A stretch of 64,000 nucleotides of DNA from Simiduia aestuariiviva (GCF_014192475.1 NZ_JACHXZ010000001.1:594900-658899), one strand, 5' to 3'; positions 9,359 through 17,743 are shown, counted from the first letter of the stretch. Numbers and translations: made by a program. The notes: generated by a model from the sequence alone, not told the origin.

Positions 9359-10024
9359 TCATTTATTCCGATACAGGCAAGTGCCCAGCCAAATAAACCA
9401 AGGAATCTGGCCTAGGCCAAAAATGAGCGTCATCAATTCAAATGCTGAGTTGCCTTTGAATATCGAGAAAAACGCCAACAGCGTCAGCGTGCCCGCCACG
9501 CCCACGGCAAGGCCTAAGTAGTTCAACCAACGGCTGAATATGTGATGCTTGATGCCAATGACGCTGATGATCGCTGTCCACACCGCTCCCACCAATTCAA
9601 TATCGCCACCCAAACCGCCAGAAACAACACTCACCGATCTCTGCAAAACCAGTGCTGCGTCTGGGTCGGTCGCGTAAAGCCCTGTTAGCGCGTTAATGCT
9701 CACCACTTCAATCATGGATGAGGTCAGCACAATGGCCGCCCAAAAGTAACCTGTCGCCGTAGCAAAGGTGGTGAGGTTGGGGGCAACCGAAACCAGCCGT
9801 TGATGCATGGCCTGTACTAACACCACCAACGCAAAACTGAATAAAAAACCGGATACAAGCAGGCCCAAGATGTAGCGGTCGCTGTTTTCCGTCATGAACT
9901 GCAGGCGGCCCATGGCGCCTTCATAATCCGACGGGTCGAGTACGATCAGAAACAACACGATACCGAAGATGTAGGTCAGGCCTTCTATGATGGCGGCGAT
10001 ACCACCGGATTGTTGTAATGTCAT
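9359..10024 (-). CDS. DUF4386 family membrane protein
   Basis: Predicted six-helix inner-membrane protein of 221 residues. The opening (GGIAAIIEGLTYIFGIVLF), the central ATGYFWAAIVL region and the last helix (LIFGLGQIPWFIWLG) follow the pattern of DUF4386 proteins, whose function is unknown. It is monocistronic, with about 140 bp separating it from the MDR gene. Confidence 0.65.
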   Translation of the reverse strand: MTLQQSGGIAAIIEGLTYIFGIVLFLIVLDPSDYEGAMGRLQFMTENSDRYILGLLVSGFLFSFALVVLVQAMHQRLVSVAPNLTTFATATGYFWAAIVLTSSMIEVVSINALTGLYATDPDAALVLQRSVSVVSGGLGGDIELVGAVWTAIISVIGIKHHIFSRWLNYLGLAVGVAGTLTLLAFFSIFKGNSAFELMTLIFGLGQIPWFIWLGTCLYRNK

Positions 10025-10241
10025 TGCGACCCCTATTTGCGCTGAAGTTGTAGTTGCGGATGTTGGCAGTTTACAGGCTGGCAGATGGATTGCGATTGGA
10101 TTGCGAGCAAGAGTGCTTGGCGTGGGGTGAAGTGTAGGGTGATGTTATTTGAAGGTATTACGGGGGCGTTCATTTTAAGCGCGTTAGGGTGGGTGTCCCG
10201 TTAAGCTGAGGTTGCAGGTGGGTTGGTTTTATGTGGGGTTG

Positions 10242-10384
10242 TTCATTTTCTTTGTGTGGCCAAAGAGTCGAAGCAACGCGGAGACCATGAGCGTTAGCGA
10301 AAGCGACGTTAGGAGCGTTCATACGAACCAGCCGTAGTGCTGCGAAGGCCATGCGTATTTTGCGTCAAAGAAAGGCTACCCTCC
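10242..10384 (+). repeat. E1 repeat element, copy a
   Basis: Starts TTCATTTTCTTTGTGTGGCC and ends AAAGAAAGGCTACCCTCC. The two ends are partly complementary around GTGGCC/GGCTAC. The inner part contains GAGCGTTAGCGAAAGCGACG and the repeated word GTAG/GCG. Copies b (10680) and c (17282) are roughly 90 percent identical by eye. Elements with a TTTGTGTGGCCAAAG head are common between genes in gammaproteobacteria. Confidence 0.7.
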
Positions 10385-10479
10385 GCTCACCGCTGCGCAA
10401 GGGGCCCGAGGCGTGGTGCTTTGTAGGAGATTTGGTGAGTTTCCTGTTGTTGCCTTGGAACCTCGGAGAATCTTATAAA

Positions 10480-10577
10480 GCCCAATGCACCAGCTCTTCA
10501 CAAGCCACAAGGACGTGGCGCGAGCGACTCATTGCAGGACGGCAATGCTGGAGCGGTGAAGGGGTGGGGGATTGGGC
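10480..10577 (+). repeat. E2 palindromic hairpin element, copy A
   Basis: Outer arms starting GCCCAAT and ending ATTGGGC enclose CTTCAC/GTGAAG. Inside lie two perfect hairpins: GCCAC-AAGGAC-GTGGC (10504-10519) and CATTGC-AGGACG-GCAATG (10530-10547). All four copies in the window keep both inner hairpins exactly and point the same way. The left outer arm is the most diverged of the four. Confidence 0.8.
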
Positions 10578-10679
10578 TTCGGCGTGCCCAGTTAGGAGCG
10601 GCACAAAACCCGCGGACGTCTGGTGAATTGCTGGTGAAGAATGTCTTGAGTAGGGAGGGTGTCACTTTAAGCTACCTTG

Positions 10680-10820
10680 TTCATTTTCTTTGTGTGGCCA
10701 AAGAGTCGAAGCAACGCGTAGACCATGAGCGTTAGCGAAAGCTACGTTAGGAGCGTTCATACGAACCAGCCGTAGCGTAGCGAAGACAACGCGTATTTTG
10801 CGTTATAGAAAGACCACCCT
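10680..10820 (+). repeat. E1 repeat element, copy b
   Basis: Second copy of the E1 unit, lying between E2 copies A and B. It is preceded by the same spacer that precedes copy c (ATGTCTTGAG, GGGAGGGTGTCACTTTAAGC). It is part of the left composite direct repeat. Confidence 0.7.
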
Positions 10821-10918
10821 ATGTAAGCCGCGGCGCAAGGGGGCCCGAGGCTTGGAGCTTCGTAGTTAGTTTGGTTGTTCGCGCATCTTTGCCGCGGAAC
10901 CCTGCACGATCTTATAAA

Positions 10919-11017
10919 GCCCAAACCCCCAACCCTTCACAAGCCACAAGGACGTGGCGTGAGCGACTCATTGCAGGACGGCAATGCTGGAGCGGTGAAG
11001 GGGTGGGGGGATTGGGC
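10919..11017 (+). repeat. E2 palindromic hairpin element, copy B
   Basis: Outer arms GCCCAAACCCCCAACCC and GGGGTGGGGGGATTGGGC pair with few mismatches. Both inner GGA-loop hairpins are present unchanged. The upstream word CTTATAAAGCCC and downstream CGCGGAC are shared with the other copies. Confidence 0.8.
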
Positions 11018-11205
11018 TGCCGCGTGCCCAATTGGGAGCGGCACAATACCCGCGGACTTATTAGTGCGCGTTAAGGTGCGCGTTAAGGTGGTTGTCCCGT
11101 AAAGCAGCGGCGCAAGCGCTAGGGTGGGTATTCTATTCGGTTGTACCCGCAAGTGCCGCGATCAATTTGGGGTTCGGTGGGCCTACGACTATAATTCAGC
11201 CCACT

Positions 11206-13104
11206 ATGATTACTTTAAAATTACCTAGCTGGCACCTTCTCGCTTTAATCTTCCTTATTTCTTGGGGCGGGTGGGCATTTGCCGATGACGTAAAGCCCGT
11301 ACTCGATGCCAGTGGACAATTAGACGTCGCCCATTATAAAAAACTCAGTATGAGTCAGCCTCAGCAGCTTCTTGCAGAGCTAGGTGCTCTGATAGAGCAG
11401 CCATCAACTGAAGCTAATGTCGAAATGCAGCTGCATGCTCGGTACCTTATGGCGAGCACCCACTATTATCTTTCCCAGCGCAACGAGATTAAGCCGCTTG
11501 CCCAAGCGGGGCTAGCGCTCGCTGAAGCGCATGCAGCGCCTCAATTTAAGGCGCGCTATTTGGGTATTTTGGCGATCGCGGAATTGAATGATCAAAATGA
11601 AGCGCTTGCAACCCAATACACGGCGCGATCTCTGGCTATTGTAGAAGGTATTGCGCCAAACTCGGAGCTTCATGGCGATATGCTGATGCTTGCCGCGCAG
11701 GTCTATTACGAGTCAGGTGCGTTGCAAAATGCACTCAAAGTGATGGTTAAAGCCAGCGGGATTTTTTCTGACTTAGGCGATGCAAAAAACCGTTCTGAGG
11801 TTTTAGGCAGTATTGCGTTAATTTATGATGAGCTCGGCCAGCCGGATAAGGCCATTGAATACCATCTACGATCTCTAGAGCTCATTGACCCCGCCGAAAA
11901 CTTAGTTGAAGCCTCCATAACTTACTACAATATTGCGTTGACCTATCGGCACATGGGCAAAAACGAACAGGCTGCCAGTTATGCCCAGCTTTCGTTAGAA
12001 AGTGCAAATAAGGCCGGAGACAAAATAGGTGCAGCCTATGCGATCTATGAGCTGGCGTCGGTAGAGGAAGAGCTGGGAAATTATGAGCCATCACTCGCCA
12101 AAATCAACAGCATACTGCCCATCTTTGAAGACAACAGTATTACGGGTATGACAATCCTTTCACACCTGCTTCGTGCGCGGCTTAGAGCCAAGCTGAATCT
12201 TCCAGGCTGGGATGAAGATTTGGCGATTGCTGAACCGCTGGTTGAAAAAATGACCACACTAAAACGGCGTATTGCCCTAGTGCGTTCTAAGGCAATGATT
12301 TACGAATTGCAGGGTCAATATGCATTGGCACTTGACAATTATAAGGCGTGGGTGGCACTCAATGACGAGCAGCTTAAAGAATCTCAGGAGCAGTCAACGC
12401 GACGCTACCAATCCATGTTTGAACTAAAGGAGGTTGAGGCTGAAAACCAGCTTTTGTACACGGAGAAGAAATTAGCTGAAACGGAGTTGGCCGCAAAAGA
12501 GTTTAGACAGTTATTGTTGATTCTGCTTTCTGTAGTCTTATTGATCATTTTGTTTGCTGCGGTCGCGTTTTTAGTGATTCAAATAAAAACCAAGCAACGG
12601 TTTAAAACCTTGGCGATGGTGGATGATCTAACGCAAACGCGAAACCGTCGCAGTATCAGTACTTTTGCTCAAAATATCATATCTGCTTCAAAAGCAAGCA
12701 GCGCACCCGTTTGTTTTGCCTTAGTTGATATTGATCATTTTAAGTCTTTTAACGATCGCTTTGGACATGACGTTGGCGATGAAGTGTTAAAGAAAGTAGC
12801 AAAAGCCATTGCCAGCGAGCTTCGGGCTGACGATGCCCTTGGGCGCTGGGGCGGCGAAGAGTGGCTGTTGGTGTTGCCCAATAACCAGTGCCATCAAATT
12901 GAAAATGTTTTCGCGCGCATACAGAAAAAGCTTAAACACTTAGATCTACAAATAGACGGTGCGCCAGTCGTCACTATCAGCATGGGTTGCACGGATCTTA
13001 ATGATGGAGATGGTTCTGTAGAGCAGGTTGTTAAGCGTGCTGATGAAGCACTATACAAGGCGAAAGAAAATGGACGGAATCGATTTGAGGTGGCAGTTGA
13101 CTAA
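11206..13104 (+). CDS. TPR-containing membrane diguanylate cyclase
   Basis: Predicted to make cyclic di-GMP from two GTP. The protein has 632 residues. Residues 1-26 are a signal peptide, followed by an all-helical periplasmic region of TPR-like repeats (for example ALIYDELGQPDKAIEYHLRS). A coiled coil and a membrane helix lie at about 436-460, then a cytoplasmic GGDEF domain. The catalytic motif is GGEEW (549-553) instead of GGEEF, with the usual DIDHFKSFND and GHDVGDEVL around it. An RxxD inhibitory site (RADD) stands five residues before the motif. The frame is open from 11092, but the ATG at 11206 begins a proper signal peptide. The region upstream is repeat DNA. Confidence 0.88.
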   Translation: MITLKLPSWHLLALIFLISWGGWAFADDVKPVLDASGQLDVAHYKKLSMSQPQQLLAELGALIEQPSTEANVEMQLHARYLMASTHYYLSQRNEIKPLAQAGLALAEAHAAPQFKARYLGILAIAELNDQNEALATQYTARSLAIVEGIAPNSELHGDMLMLAAQVYYESGALQNALKVMVKASGIFSDLGDAKNRSEVLGSIALIYDELGQPDKAIEYHLRSLELIDPAENLVEASITYYNIALTYRHMGKNEQAASYAQLSLESANKAGDKIGAAYAIYELASVEEELGNYEPSLAKINSILPIFEDNSITGMTILSHLLRARLRAKLNLPGWDEDLAIAEPLVEKMTTLKRRIALVRSKAMIYELQGQYALALDNYKAWVALNDEQLKESQEQSTRRYQSMFELKEVEAENQLLYTEKKLAETELAAKEFRQLLLILLSVVLLIILFAAVAFLVIQIKTKQRFKTLAMVDDLTQTRNRRSISTFAQNIISASKASSAPVCFALVDIDHFKSFNDRFGHDVGDEVLKKVAKAIASELRADDALGRWGGEEWLLVLPNNQCHQIENVFARIQKKLKHLDLQIDGAPVVTISMGCTDLNDGDGSVEQVVKRADEALYKAKENGRNRFEVAVD

Positions 13105-13382
13105 TAAGAATAGAATTACTTTTTGGTAAATCCAAGTTTTTCACCGTAGTGCATTATTTCGCTGTTTTTATGGTTAGTCATAAATAGTTTTTCTTAGTAG
13201 CAGAGTATTCTTGTAAGCTATTGCGTGGACACCCATCTGAAGAACGATTAGGTGGGTGTCCCCTTTAGCTTTTTAGCTCCCTTTGCCGGTTTTCCCGTTG
13301 AACCAGAATTTAGGAAGCAGGACGTTCGCGCAAACCCTTTGATTACAGTAGGGCGATACGCCTGTCGACTTTGTTTCGGGGG
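13105..13382. other. intergenic region between convergent genes
   Basis: No gene. It contains the hairpin copy of the GGGTGTCC family, which may also act as a terminator-like structure between the two convergent genes, though no T-run follows it. Confidence 0.45.
13227..13261. repeat. GGGTGTCC inverted-repeat element, copy 3
   Basis: Perfect 9-bp arms GGACACCCA and TGGGTGTCC are separated by 17 bases. The word CCTTTAGCT follows, as after other copies in the window. This is the most regular member of the dispersed family. Confidence 0.6.
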
Positions 13383-14276
13383 CTAATTGCTTGACCTAAG
13401 TTCCTCAATAATCTTTGCATCAACCCAATAGATATCGACATTTTCATAATTATCATCGATGGCTCTATTAAAAAGTATGTACTTGCCATCTGGCGTGACG
13501 GTGGCATAGGCATCCCAACTCGACGAATTAACACGGTCTCCCATGTTAATGGCTGGCCCCCAAGAGCCGTCTTGTTGTCGGAAACTAATATATAGATCGG
13601 AATTGCCATAGCCTCCGTCACGCTTGCTATCCCAAATTAGATAGCTTTCGTCTGGTGCAATGAATGGGTGCGCTGTGGCTTTACCTGAGTTGATTTCTGG
13701 CCCCATCATTACGGGCGCTTGGTGTTTATCCCCTTTTAAAGAAGACATACGGATTACACCGTTACTTTTGTAGTCATCGAAAACATAGGTCCCCTTGGCG
13801 GATGCTGAAAGACGCATAATGCCAAAGTCTTCGCGATCAAATAGTGGGCCCAAGCTTTGCCGATCTGACCAACCGGTTTTGGTCCGGTCCTTGTATCCTT
13901 CAGCCATGTGCATGCGTTTGCCGTCGGGCGAGAATGTAATTTCTCCCGCACGTGGGAATTCGATATATTTTTTCCAATTGTTATTTTCTTGCCTGAAGCC
14001 AATAACGGTAGGGCGAAAACTTTCAGCGCCTGTCGCTGACGGATTGCCGCGATTGAGCGTGAAATAAAATTCCTTCATGCCTGGCGCAAACACGCCTTCA
14101 AGCTCCCAGCCTTGCTTGGATATAATCCCCGGTGCAAACGGCTCTGCCACCATGCCAGGAGGCGTCTGACCCATATAGGGGCCTGTTAGTGGAGGAAATT
14201 CATCTTCGCTAATGCTTTGGTTACTCATTCCAATAGTAGAGATGAGTAGAACTGAAACTAGGCTAATGTGTTTCAA
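13383..14276 (-). CDS. secreted PD40/TolB-like beta-propeller protein
   Basis: Exported protein of 297 residues with a signal peptide at about 1-23. The body carries PD40-type blades recognisable by SPDGKRMHMAEG, APDESYLIWDSKRDGGYGNSDLY and TPDGKYILFNRA, ending with DIYWVDAK. Such propellers bind peptides or glycans in the periplasm or on the surface; no catalytic site is evident. AAAGGAA precedes the ATG. It lies alone inside the segment bounded by the direct repeats. Confidence 0.75.
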   Translation of the reverse strand: MKHISLVSVLLISTIGMSNQSISEDEFPPLTGPYMGQTPPGMVAEPFAPGIISKQGWELEGVFAPGMKEFYFTLNRGNPSATGAESFRPTVIGFRQENNNWKKYIEFPRAGEITFSPDGKRMHMAEGYKDRTKTGWSDRQSLGPLFDREDFGIMRLSASAKGTYVFDDYKSNGVIRMSSLKGDKHQAPVMMGPEINSGKATAHPFIAPDESYLIWDSKRDGGYGNSDLYISFRQQDGSWGPAINMGDRVNSSSWDAYATVTPDGKYILFNRAIDDNYENVDIYWVDAKIIEELRSSN

Positions 14277-14602
14277 ATTAGATTCCTTTCATTAATTGGA
14301 ATTGAGCGAGTTAAGCTGCCAGTCCTGCCGCAATTGATTGGCCACGCAACTGTTTTAGTGACTTGCCTAGGTCGCGTCAATCCGGTGCCGAGCTGGCGAT
14401 ACGTATTTGCGTTGGACAGAGTGAAAATTAAGGTTAGTGAGTTGCGAAAGCCGATTCGATGTTGTTTGGAGATCCATCTTGGCTGTGGGTTAGATTTTCA
14501 TATAGCGTGGATGTTCTCTTAGGTTTGCTCTTAGGTTTCTGTTGTTTGTTTACACCTATTGTTTGTCAACACCTGCCAGCGAATGGAGATCCTTTGATCC
14601 GG

Positions 14603-14636
14603 TTTTGAGGCAAATACCTAGGTATTTGCCTCAAAA
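14603..14636. repeat. perfect 34-bp palindrome without loop
   Basis: The arm TTTTGAGGCAAATACCT is followed immediately by its exact reverse complement, centred on CCTAGG. There is no spacer, and the next base on each side does not pair. It could be a terminator of the decayed gene on the minus strand, a cruciform or a protein site. Confidence 0.85.
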
Positions 14637-14659
14637 GCCCCTGTTAATCGGAAACCAGA

Positions 14660-14756
14660 TCCGGATTGCCAATTTCGCCGTTAATGGTGCCGTCGCCCGA
14701 AAATTCATTTTTCATGACGCTGTTCTAGATGTCGATGGTGGTATCTTCTAGGAATT
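14660..14756 (-). pseudogene. possible 3' remnant of a minus-strand gene
   Basis: On the minus strand one frame reads EDTTIDI, a TAG stop, then NSVMKNEFSGDGTINGEIG and a short acidic end before TAA. The balanced composition and the position directly before a strong palindrome look like the end of a real secreted or lipoprotein gene interrupted by a CAG-to-TAG change. The upstream part is missing. No family is recognised and this is tentative. Confidence 0.25.
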
Positions 14757-15156
14757 ACGTGACAGCCATCTTAAGCACGTTAGGGTAGGCATCCTCTTAA
14801 TGCGCTCTTAATTCGTCCGCTCTTAATCCGTATTGCAAACGCGATGATCGCGGTAGTCATACTTTACGATGGTGTATTCGTTAATGATTAAAAGGAATAA
14901 TAAGTTTCAATTTATAAGCCAGTAGTGATGATGGCCGGCGTGTTGACTGGTTCACCTTGTTGGGTCAAAACGTCTTGATTTAGGTGGCCATTGATCTGGT
15001 TTGAATAGCTTCGAATTGTAGATCGGACAGTGTGGCTTTATACTTGAGCCCCTTGCTCGCCAATATTACGTTTCACATTACGCTAAAGTAAATTTACGTC
15101 CCGCTGACCGTATTTCGCTGTTATGTGTCGCAGTTTCACATAGTGGAGAAATTCCC

Positions 15157-16947
15157 ATGTCTACACGTAACCTATTGCTTTTCCTATTTTCAATGCCACT
15201 TTTTCTATTCGCGTGCGGCGGGAGTGATAGTTCGCCGGCAATTGAAGTACCGATCACTGCTGCGGAACCGCCGCGCATATCGTTCGAACTAGATGTTGAA
15301 TCGAGCGTGCTTAGCGGTATGTATATGTTTAATGGCCAGCTTGCATGGCAATCGGCCTATCGTCGGGGTGAGGTCTTTATTTATGCAAATGAAAGGGAAG
15401 TGCCAACGTACATTGGTAGCACGTCAGCTTTGGAATACAGTGCTCGATTAGTTCACGGGGAATACGATGCCCGATATGACTACGTGCAAGGTGAATTTAT
15501 TCCTGTAAACGAAGATGCTTTGGTAAATGAGGGCATAGATTTTAATGCTGACACTTACGTAGATATTGATATTCCGGTCGTTAATGTCCGCCCGGTAATC
15601 ACGCTTAACGGTGGCGGATTCCCTAATTCTGTTTACGAAAGTGGAGAAATATTTTTGCAATCCGTAAGTTCTGGCGAGTTGATATCCATTGGTGTGACTT
15701 CCAATATGCCAGATTCAATTTGGGTTGTTCCTGGTGAATATCACGTTGTCTATCAGCTGTATAACGGTGGGGATCTAGTTCCGATTAACAGCAATGCAAG
15801 AATAGCAAGCAATATTGCGCTTATAGAAGATGGCGAGTTAATTGTTGATGTTCAATCGAGTTTGCTTACTGCGACGTTTACCCATAATGGGGCTGATTTT
15901 GTTAGTTCACCCTATGCTTATGCGAATTTCTTTTTGGTTAATTCCGAAACGCAAGACGAGGCATACCTTGGCCGAAGCTACCATCGTCCCGATGGGCTTA
16001 ATGTGATCAATGGTAGTTATCATCTAGAGTATAGACATGTGGCCGGAGATTTTTATCCAATCAACGCAGCAAAAATTGTTCAGAAAAATATTGAGCATTT
16101 TAGTGATGCAGTCTATCGATTTCCCGTTTCCAGCCATTCTTGGCAGGTGAGTTTAAGCCTCAATGGTGATGCTTTTCCCGCTAGCGTTTACCATCGCGGC
16201 GAAATACATTTGGTGGACGAGGAGACCGGCAGTTATAGCTTGCTTGGGGCATCTAACAGTGCATTGGAACCCGCACTGATCTTGGCAGGTACTTATTCGT
16301 TGGCGTATACCCATGTTCAAGGAAATTTGGTACCGCAAAATACTCGGGCGGTGGTTGCCAGTGCAGTTTCGATCTTAGAGGCTGGTACTCTCGAGTTAGA
16401 TATTGAAGCCGCTATCGTTGCTACAGACGTGACCCTTAATGGCGCCGCATTCCCGTCTGATGGGGCTGAGATAGCCAGTCTGCTACTGGAGGGCTCGCTC
16501 ACTGAGGCGCCGGTTGTCGTGGCGACTACCGACTCACAGGCCGAGAGCACCACGCTCGTTATATTGGGCGATTATGACTTCCGTTACCGATGTGAACAGT
16601 GTGTCAGTATCCCTTGGAATAGCCATACCGATATCTCCAGCAATGTCGCAATAGCTGGAAATACAACATTGAGCCACGACTTGACCTCTGTGCGGGTGGA
16701 TTTAAGTGTCACGCACAATGGCGAGCCATTTCCAGCGTCGGCATATGAATCGGGTCATATTTGGGGGGGGACACAGGAAAGTGAAGCGTTCTTTTTTGGG
16801 CGCACACATCAGTTTAACGAAGACATTATTTTGATCGAGGGGGACTACACCCTTTACTACAAATATAGTAATGGTGGTGAATTGGTGCCCATCAATGAAT
16901 GGATCGATATCGGTCAGCGATCATTGCTAAAGAGCGACGAAAATTAG
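15157..16947 (+). CDS. lipoprotein with six 92-residue repeats
   Basis: Predicted lipoprotein of 596 residues, with lipobox LFLFAC at Cys20. The rest is six tandem repeats with a period of 91-93 residues. The landmark G-x-Y recurs at 101, 193, 286, 378, 471 and 562. Each is followed by a Y/R-rich strand and usually by PIN or PVN (EFIPVN, DLVPIN, DFYPIN, NLVPQN, SIPWN, ELVPIN). A second landmark, LNGxxFP with Y-x-x-G-E-I, starts the repeats. The predicted all-beta modules resemble surface adhesin or carbohydrate-binding architecture, but I recognise no family. GGAGA lies upstream of the ATG. The gene sits within the repeat-bounded segment. Confidence 0.8.
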   Translation: MSTRNLLLFLFSMPLFLFACGGSDSSPAIEVPITAAEPPRISFELDVESSVLSGMYMFNGQLAWQSAYRRGEVFIYANEREVPTYIGSTSALEYSARLVHGEYDARYDYVQGEFIPVNEDALVNEGIDFNADTYVDIDIPVVNVRPVITLNGGGFPNSVYESGEIFLQSVSSGELISIGVTSNMPDSIWVVPGEYHVVYQLYNGGDLVPINSNARIASNIALIEDGELIVDVQSSLLTATFTHNGADFVSSPYAYANFFLVNSETQDEAYLGRSYHRPDGLNVINGSYHLEYRHVAGDFYPINAAKIVQKNIEHFSDAVYRFPVSSHSWQVSLSLNGDAFPASVYHRGEIHLVDEETGSYSLLGASNSALEPALILAGTYSLAYTHVQGNLVPQNTRAVVASAVSILEAGTLELDIEAAIVATDVTLNGAAFPSDGAEIASLLLEGSLTEAPVVVATTDSQAESTTLVILGDYDFRYRCEQCVSIPWNSHTDISSNVAIAGNTTLSHDLTSVRVDLSVTHNGEPFPASAYESGHIWGGTQESEAFFFGRTHQFNEDIILIEGDYTLYYKYSNGGELVPINEWIDIGQRSLLKSDEN

Positions 16948-17085
16948 CGCATTGTGCGTCTTTATCGATGCCTTATGTTGAATTGTTATTGTAGGGACGA
17001 TGGATGCAGCGAGAGTCCATAATCCTTCGTCGTTTTGAAGAGCGGTTGTCGAAATTTCGCGGAACTCTGCACAATCTGCGAGAGA

Positions 17086-17178
17086 CCAATCCCCAACCCT
17101 TCACAAGCCACAAGGACGTGGCGCGAGCGACTCATTGCAGGACGGCAATGCTGGAGCGGTGAAGGGGTGGGGGATTGG
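17086..17178 (+). repeat. E2 palindromic hairpin element, copy C
   Basis: Outer arms CCAATCCCCAACCCTTCAC and GTGAAGGGGTGGGGGATTGG pair almost completely. Both inner hairpins with AAGGAC and AGGACG loops are intact. The left flank differs from the other copies (CTGCGAGAGACC instead of CTTATAAAGCCC). Confidence 0.8.
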
Positions 17179-17281
17179 AATTCGGCGTGCCCGGTTAGGA
17201 GCGGCACAATACCCGCGGACTTATGGTGTATTGCTGGTGAGGATGTCTTGAGTTGGGAGGGTGTCACTTTAAGCTACCTTG

Positions 17282-17424
17282 TTCATTTTCTTTGTGTGGC
17301 CAAAGAGCCGAAGCAACGCGTAGACCATGAGCGTTAGCGCAAGCGACGTTAAGCGCGTGCATACGAACCACCCGCAGCGTAGCGAAGGCCACGCGTATAT
17401 TGCGTCATAGAAAGGCCACCCTCC
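17282..17424 (+). repeat. E1 repeat element, copy c
   Basis: Third E1 copy, between E2 copies C and D, opening with TTCATTTTCTTTGTGTGGCC and ending AAAGGCCACCCTCCG. Its ends pair over GTGGCC/GGCCAC. Confidence 0.7.
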
Positions 17425-17516
17425 GTAAGCCGCTGCGCATGGGGCCTCACGTTGTGGTGCTTCGTAGTTTGGTTGTTCGCGCATCTTTGCCGCGGAACCC
17501 TGCACAATCTTATAAA

Positions 17517-17614
17517 GCCCAATTCCCCAGCCCTTCACAAGCCACAAGGACGTGGCGCGAGCGACTCATTGCAGGACGGCAATGCTGGAGCGGTGAAGGC
17601 GCGGGGGATTGGGC
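17517..17614 (+). repeat. E2 palindromic hairpin element, copy D
   Basis: Outer arms GCCCAATTCCCC and GGGGGATTGGGC enclose CCTTCAC/GTGAAGG and the two conserved inner hairpins. It is the last copy and is followed by GCGGCACAAAACTCGCGG. Confidence 0.8.
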
Positions 17615-17711
17615 TGCGGCGTGCCCAGTTAGAAGCGGCACAAAACTCGCGGGGTTGAAGTCTCTTGTCAGCCAGAAATGTAGCGTCGTTTTACAAAACT
17701 ATTGTGCACAA

Positions 17712-17743
17712 AAAAGGCAGGTCGGTTACCCGACCTGCCTTTT
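17712..17743. terminator. bidirectional terminator of the bkd operon
   Basis: A 14-bp perfect stem, AAAAGGCAGGTCGG with its complement around loop TTAC. It carries an A-run on one side and a T-run on the other, so it can end transcription in both directions. It lies 20 bp beyond the E2 gene stop. Confidence 0.85.

Larger units (their letters stand above)
10499..11056 (+). repeat. left composite direct repeat (E2-spacer-E1-E2)
   Basis: The order of inner E2 A, an about 100-bp spacer, E1 b and E2 B recurs at 17102-17653 in the same orientation with high identity, including the spacer. The two copies therefore form direct repeats of about 0.55 kb bounding an about 6-kb segment with three genes. 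Confidence 0.7.
10025..11205. other. repeat-rich intergenic region, no gene
   Basis: About 1.2 kb without a supportable gene. It is filled by alternating E1 and E2 repeat elements (listed separately) and by several GGGTGTCC-type motifs near 10190, 10660 and 11090. Short open frames crossing the repeats share the same translated words in each copy and are explained by the repeats. Confidence 0.7.
14277..15156. other. 880-bp intergenic region with a gene remnant and a palindrome
   Basis: No intact gene. It holds a 34-bp perfect palindrome at 14603-14636 and, directly to its right, what looks like the last codons of a decayed minus-strand gene. A GGGTAGGCATCC motif of the dispersed GGGTGTCC type lies near 14790. 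The segment 14820-15140 is AT-rich and shows nothing else. Confidence 0.5.
17102..17653 (+). repeat. right composite direct repeat (E2-spacer-E1-E2)
   Basis: Counterpart of 10499-11056 in the same orientation and order, with the same inter-element spacer. Recombination between the two copies would delete or circularise the intervening three-gene segment. Confidence 0.7.
16948..17711. other. repeat-rich intergenic region, no gene
   Basis: Holds E2 copy C, the shared spacer, E1 copy c and E2 copy D, i.e. the right composite direct repeat. No supportable coding region was found. Confidence 0.7.

Noticed and set aside
10480-10577. E2 elements as integron attC sites or CRISPR repeats
   Set aside because: They lack GTTRRRY/RYYYAAC ends, integrase and cassettes, and there are only two copies per site with non-uniform spacing.
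10351-11102. Short open frames across the repeats sharing the word SQATRTWRERLIAGRQCW
   Set aside because: The same frame is open in every E2 copy because the repeat itself is conserved. There is no start signal and no protein-like selection outside the repeat, and stem pairing explains the sequence.
11092-11205. Longer N-terminus for the GGDEF protein
   Set aside because: The extra residues come from repeat DNA and precede a proper signal peptide starting at 11206.
14542-14751. 69-residue plus-strand frame
   Set aside because: It reads through the perfect palindrome and the antisense of the gene remnant; no ribosome site and no family.
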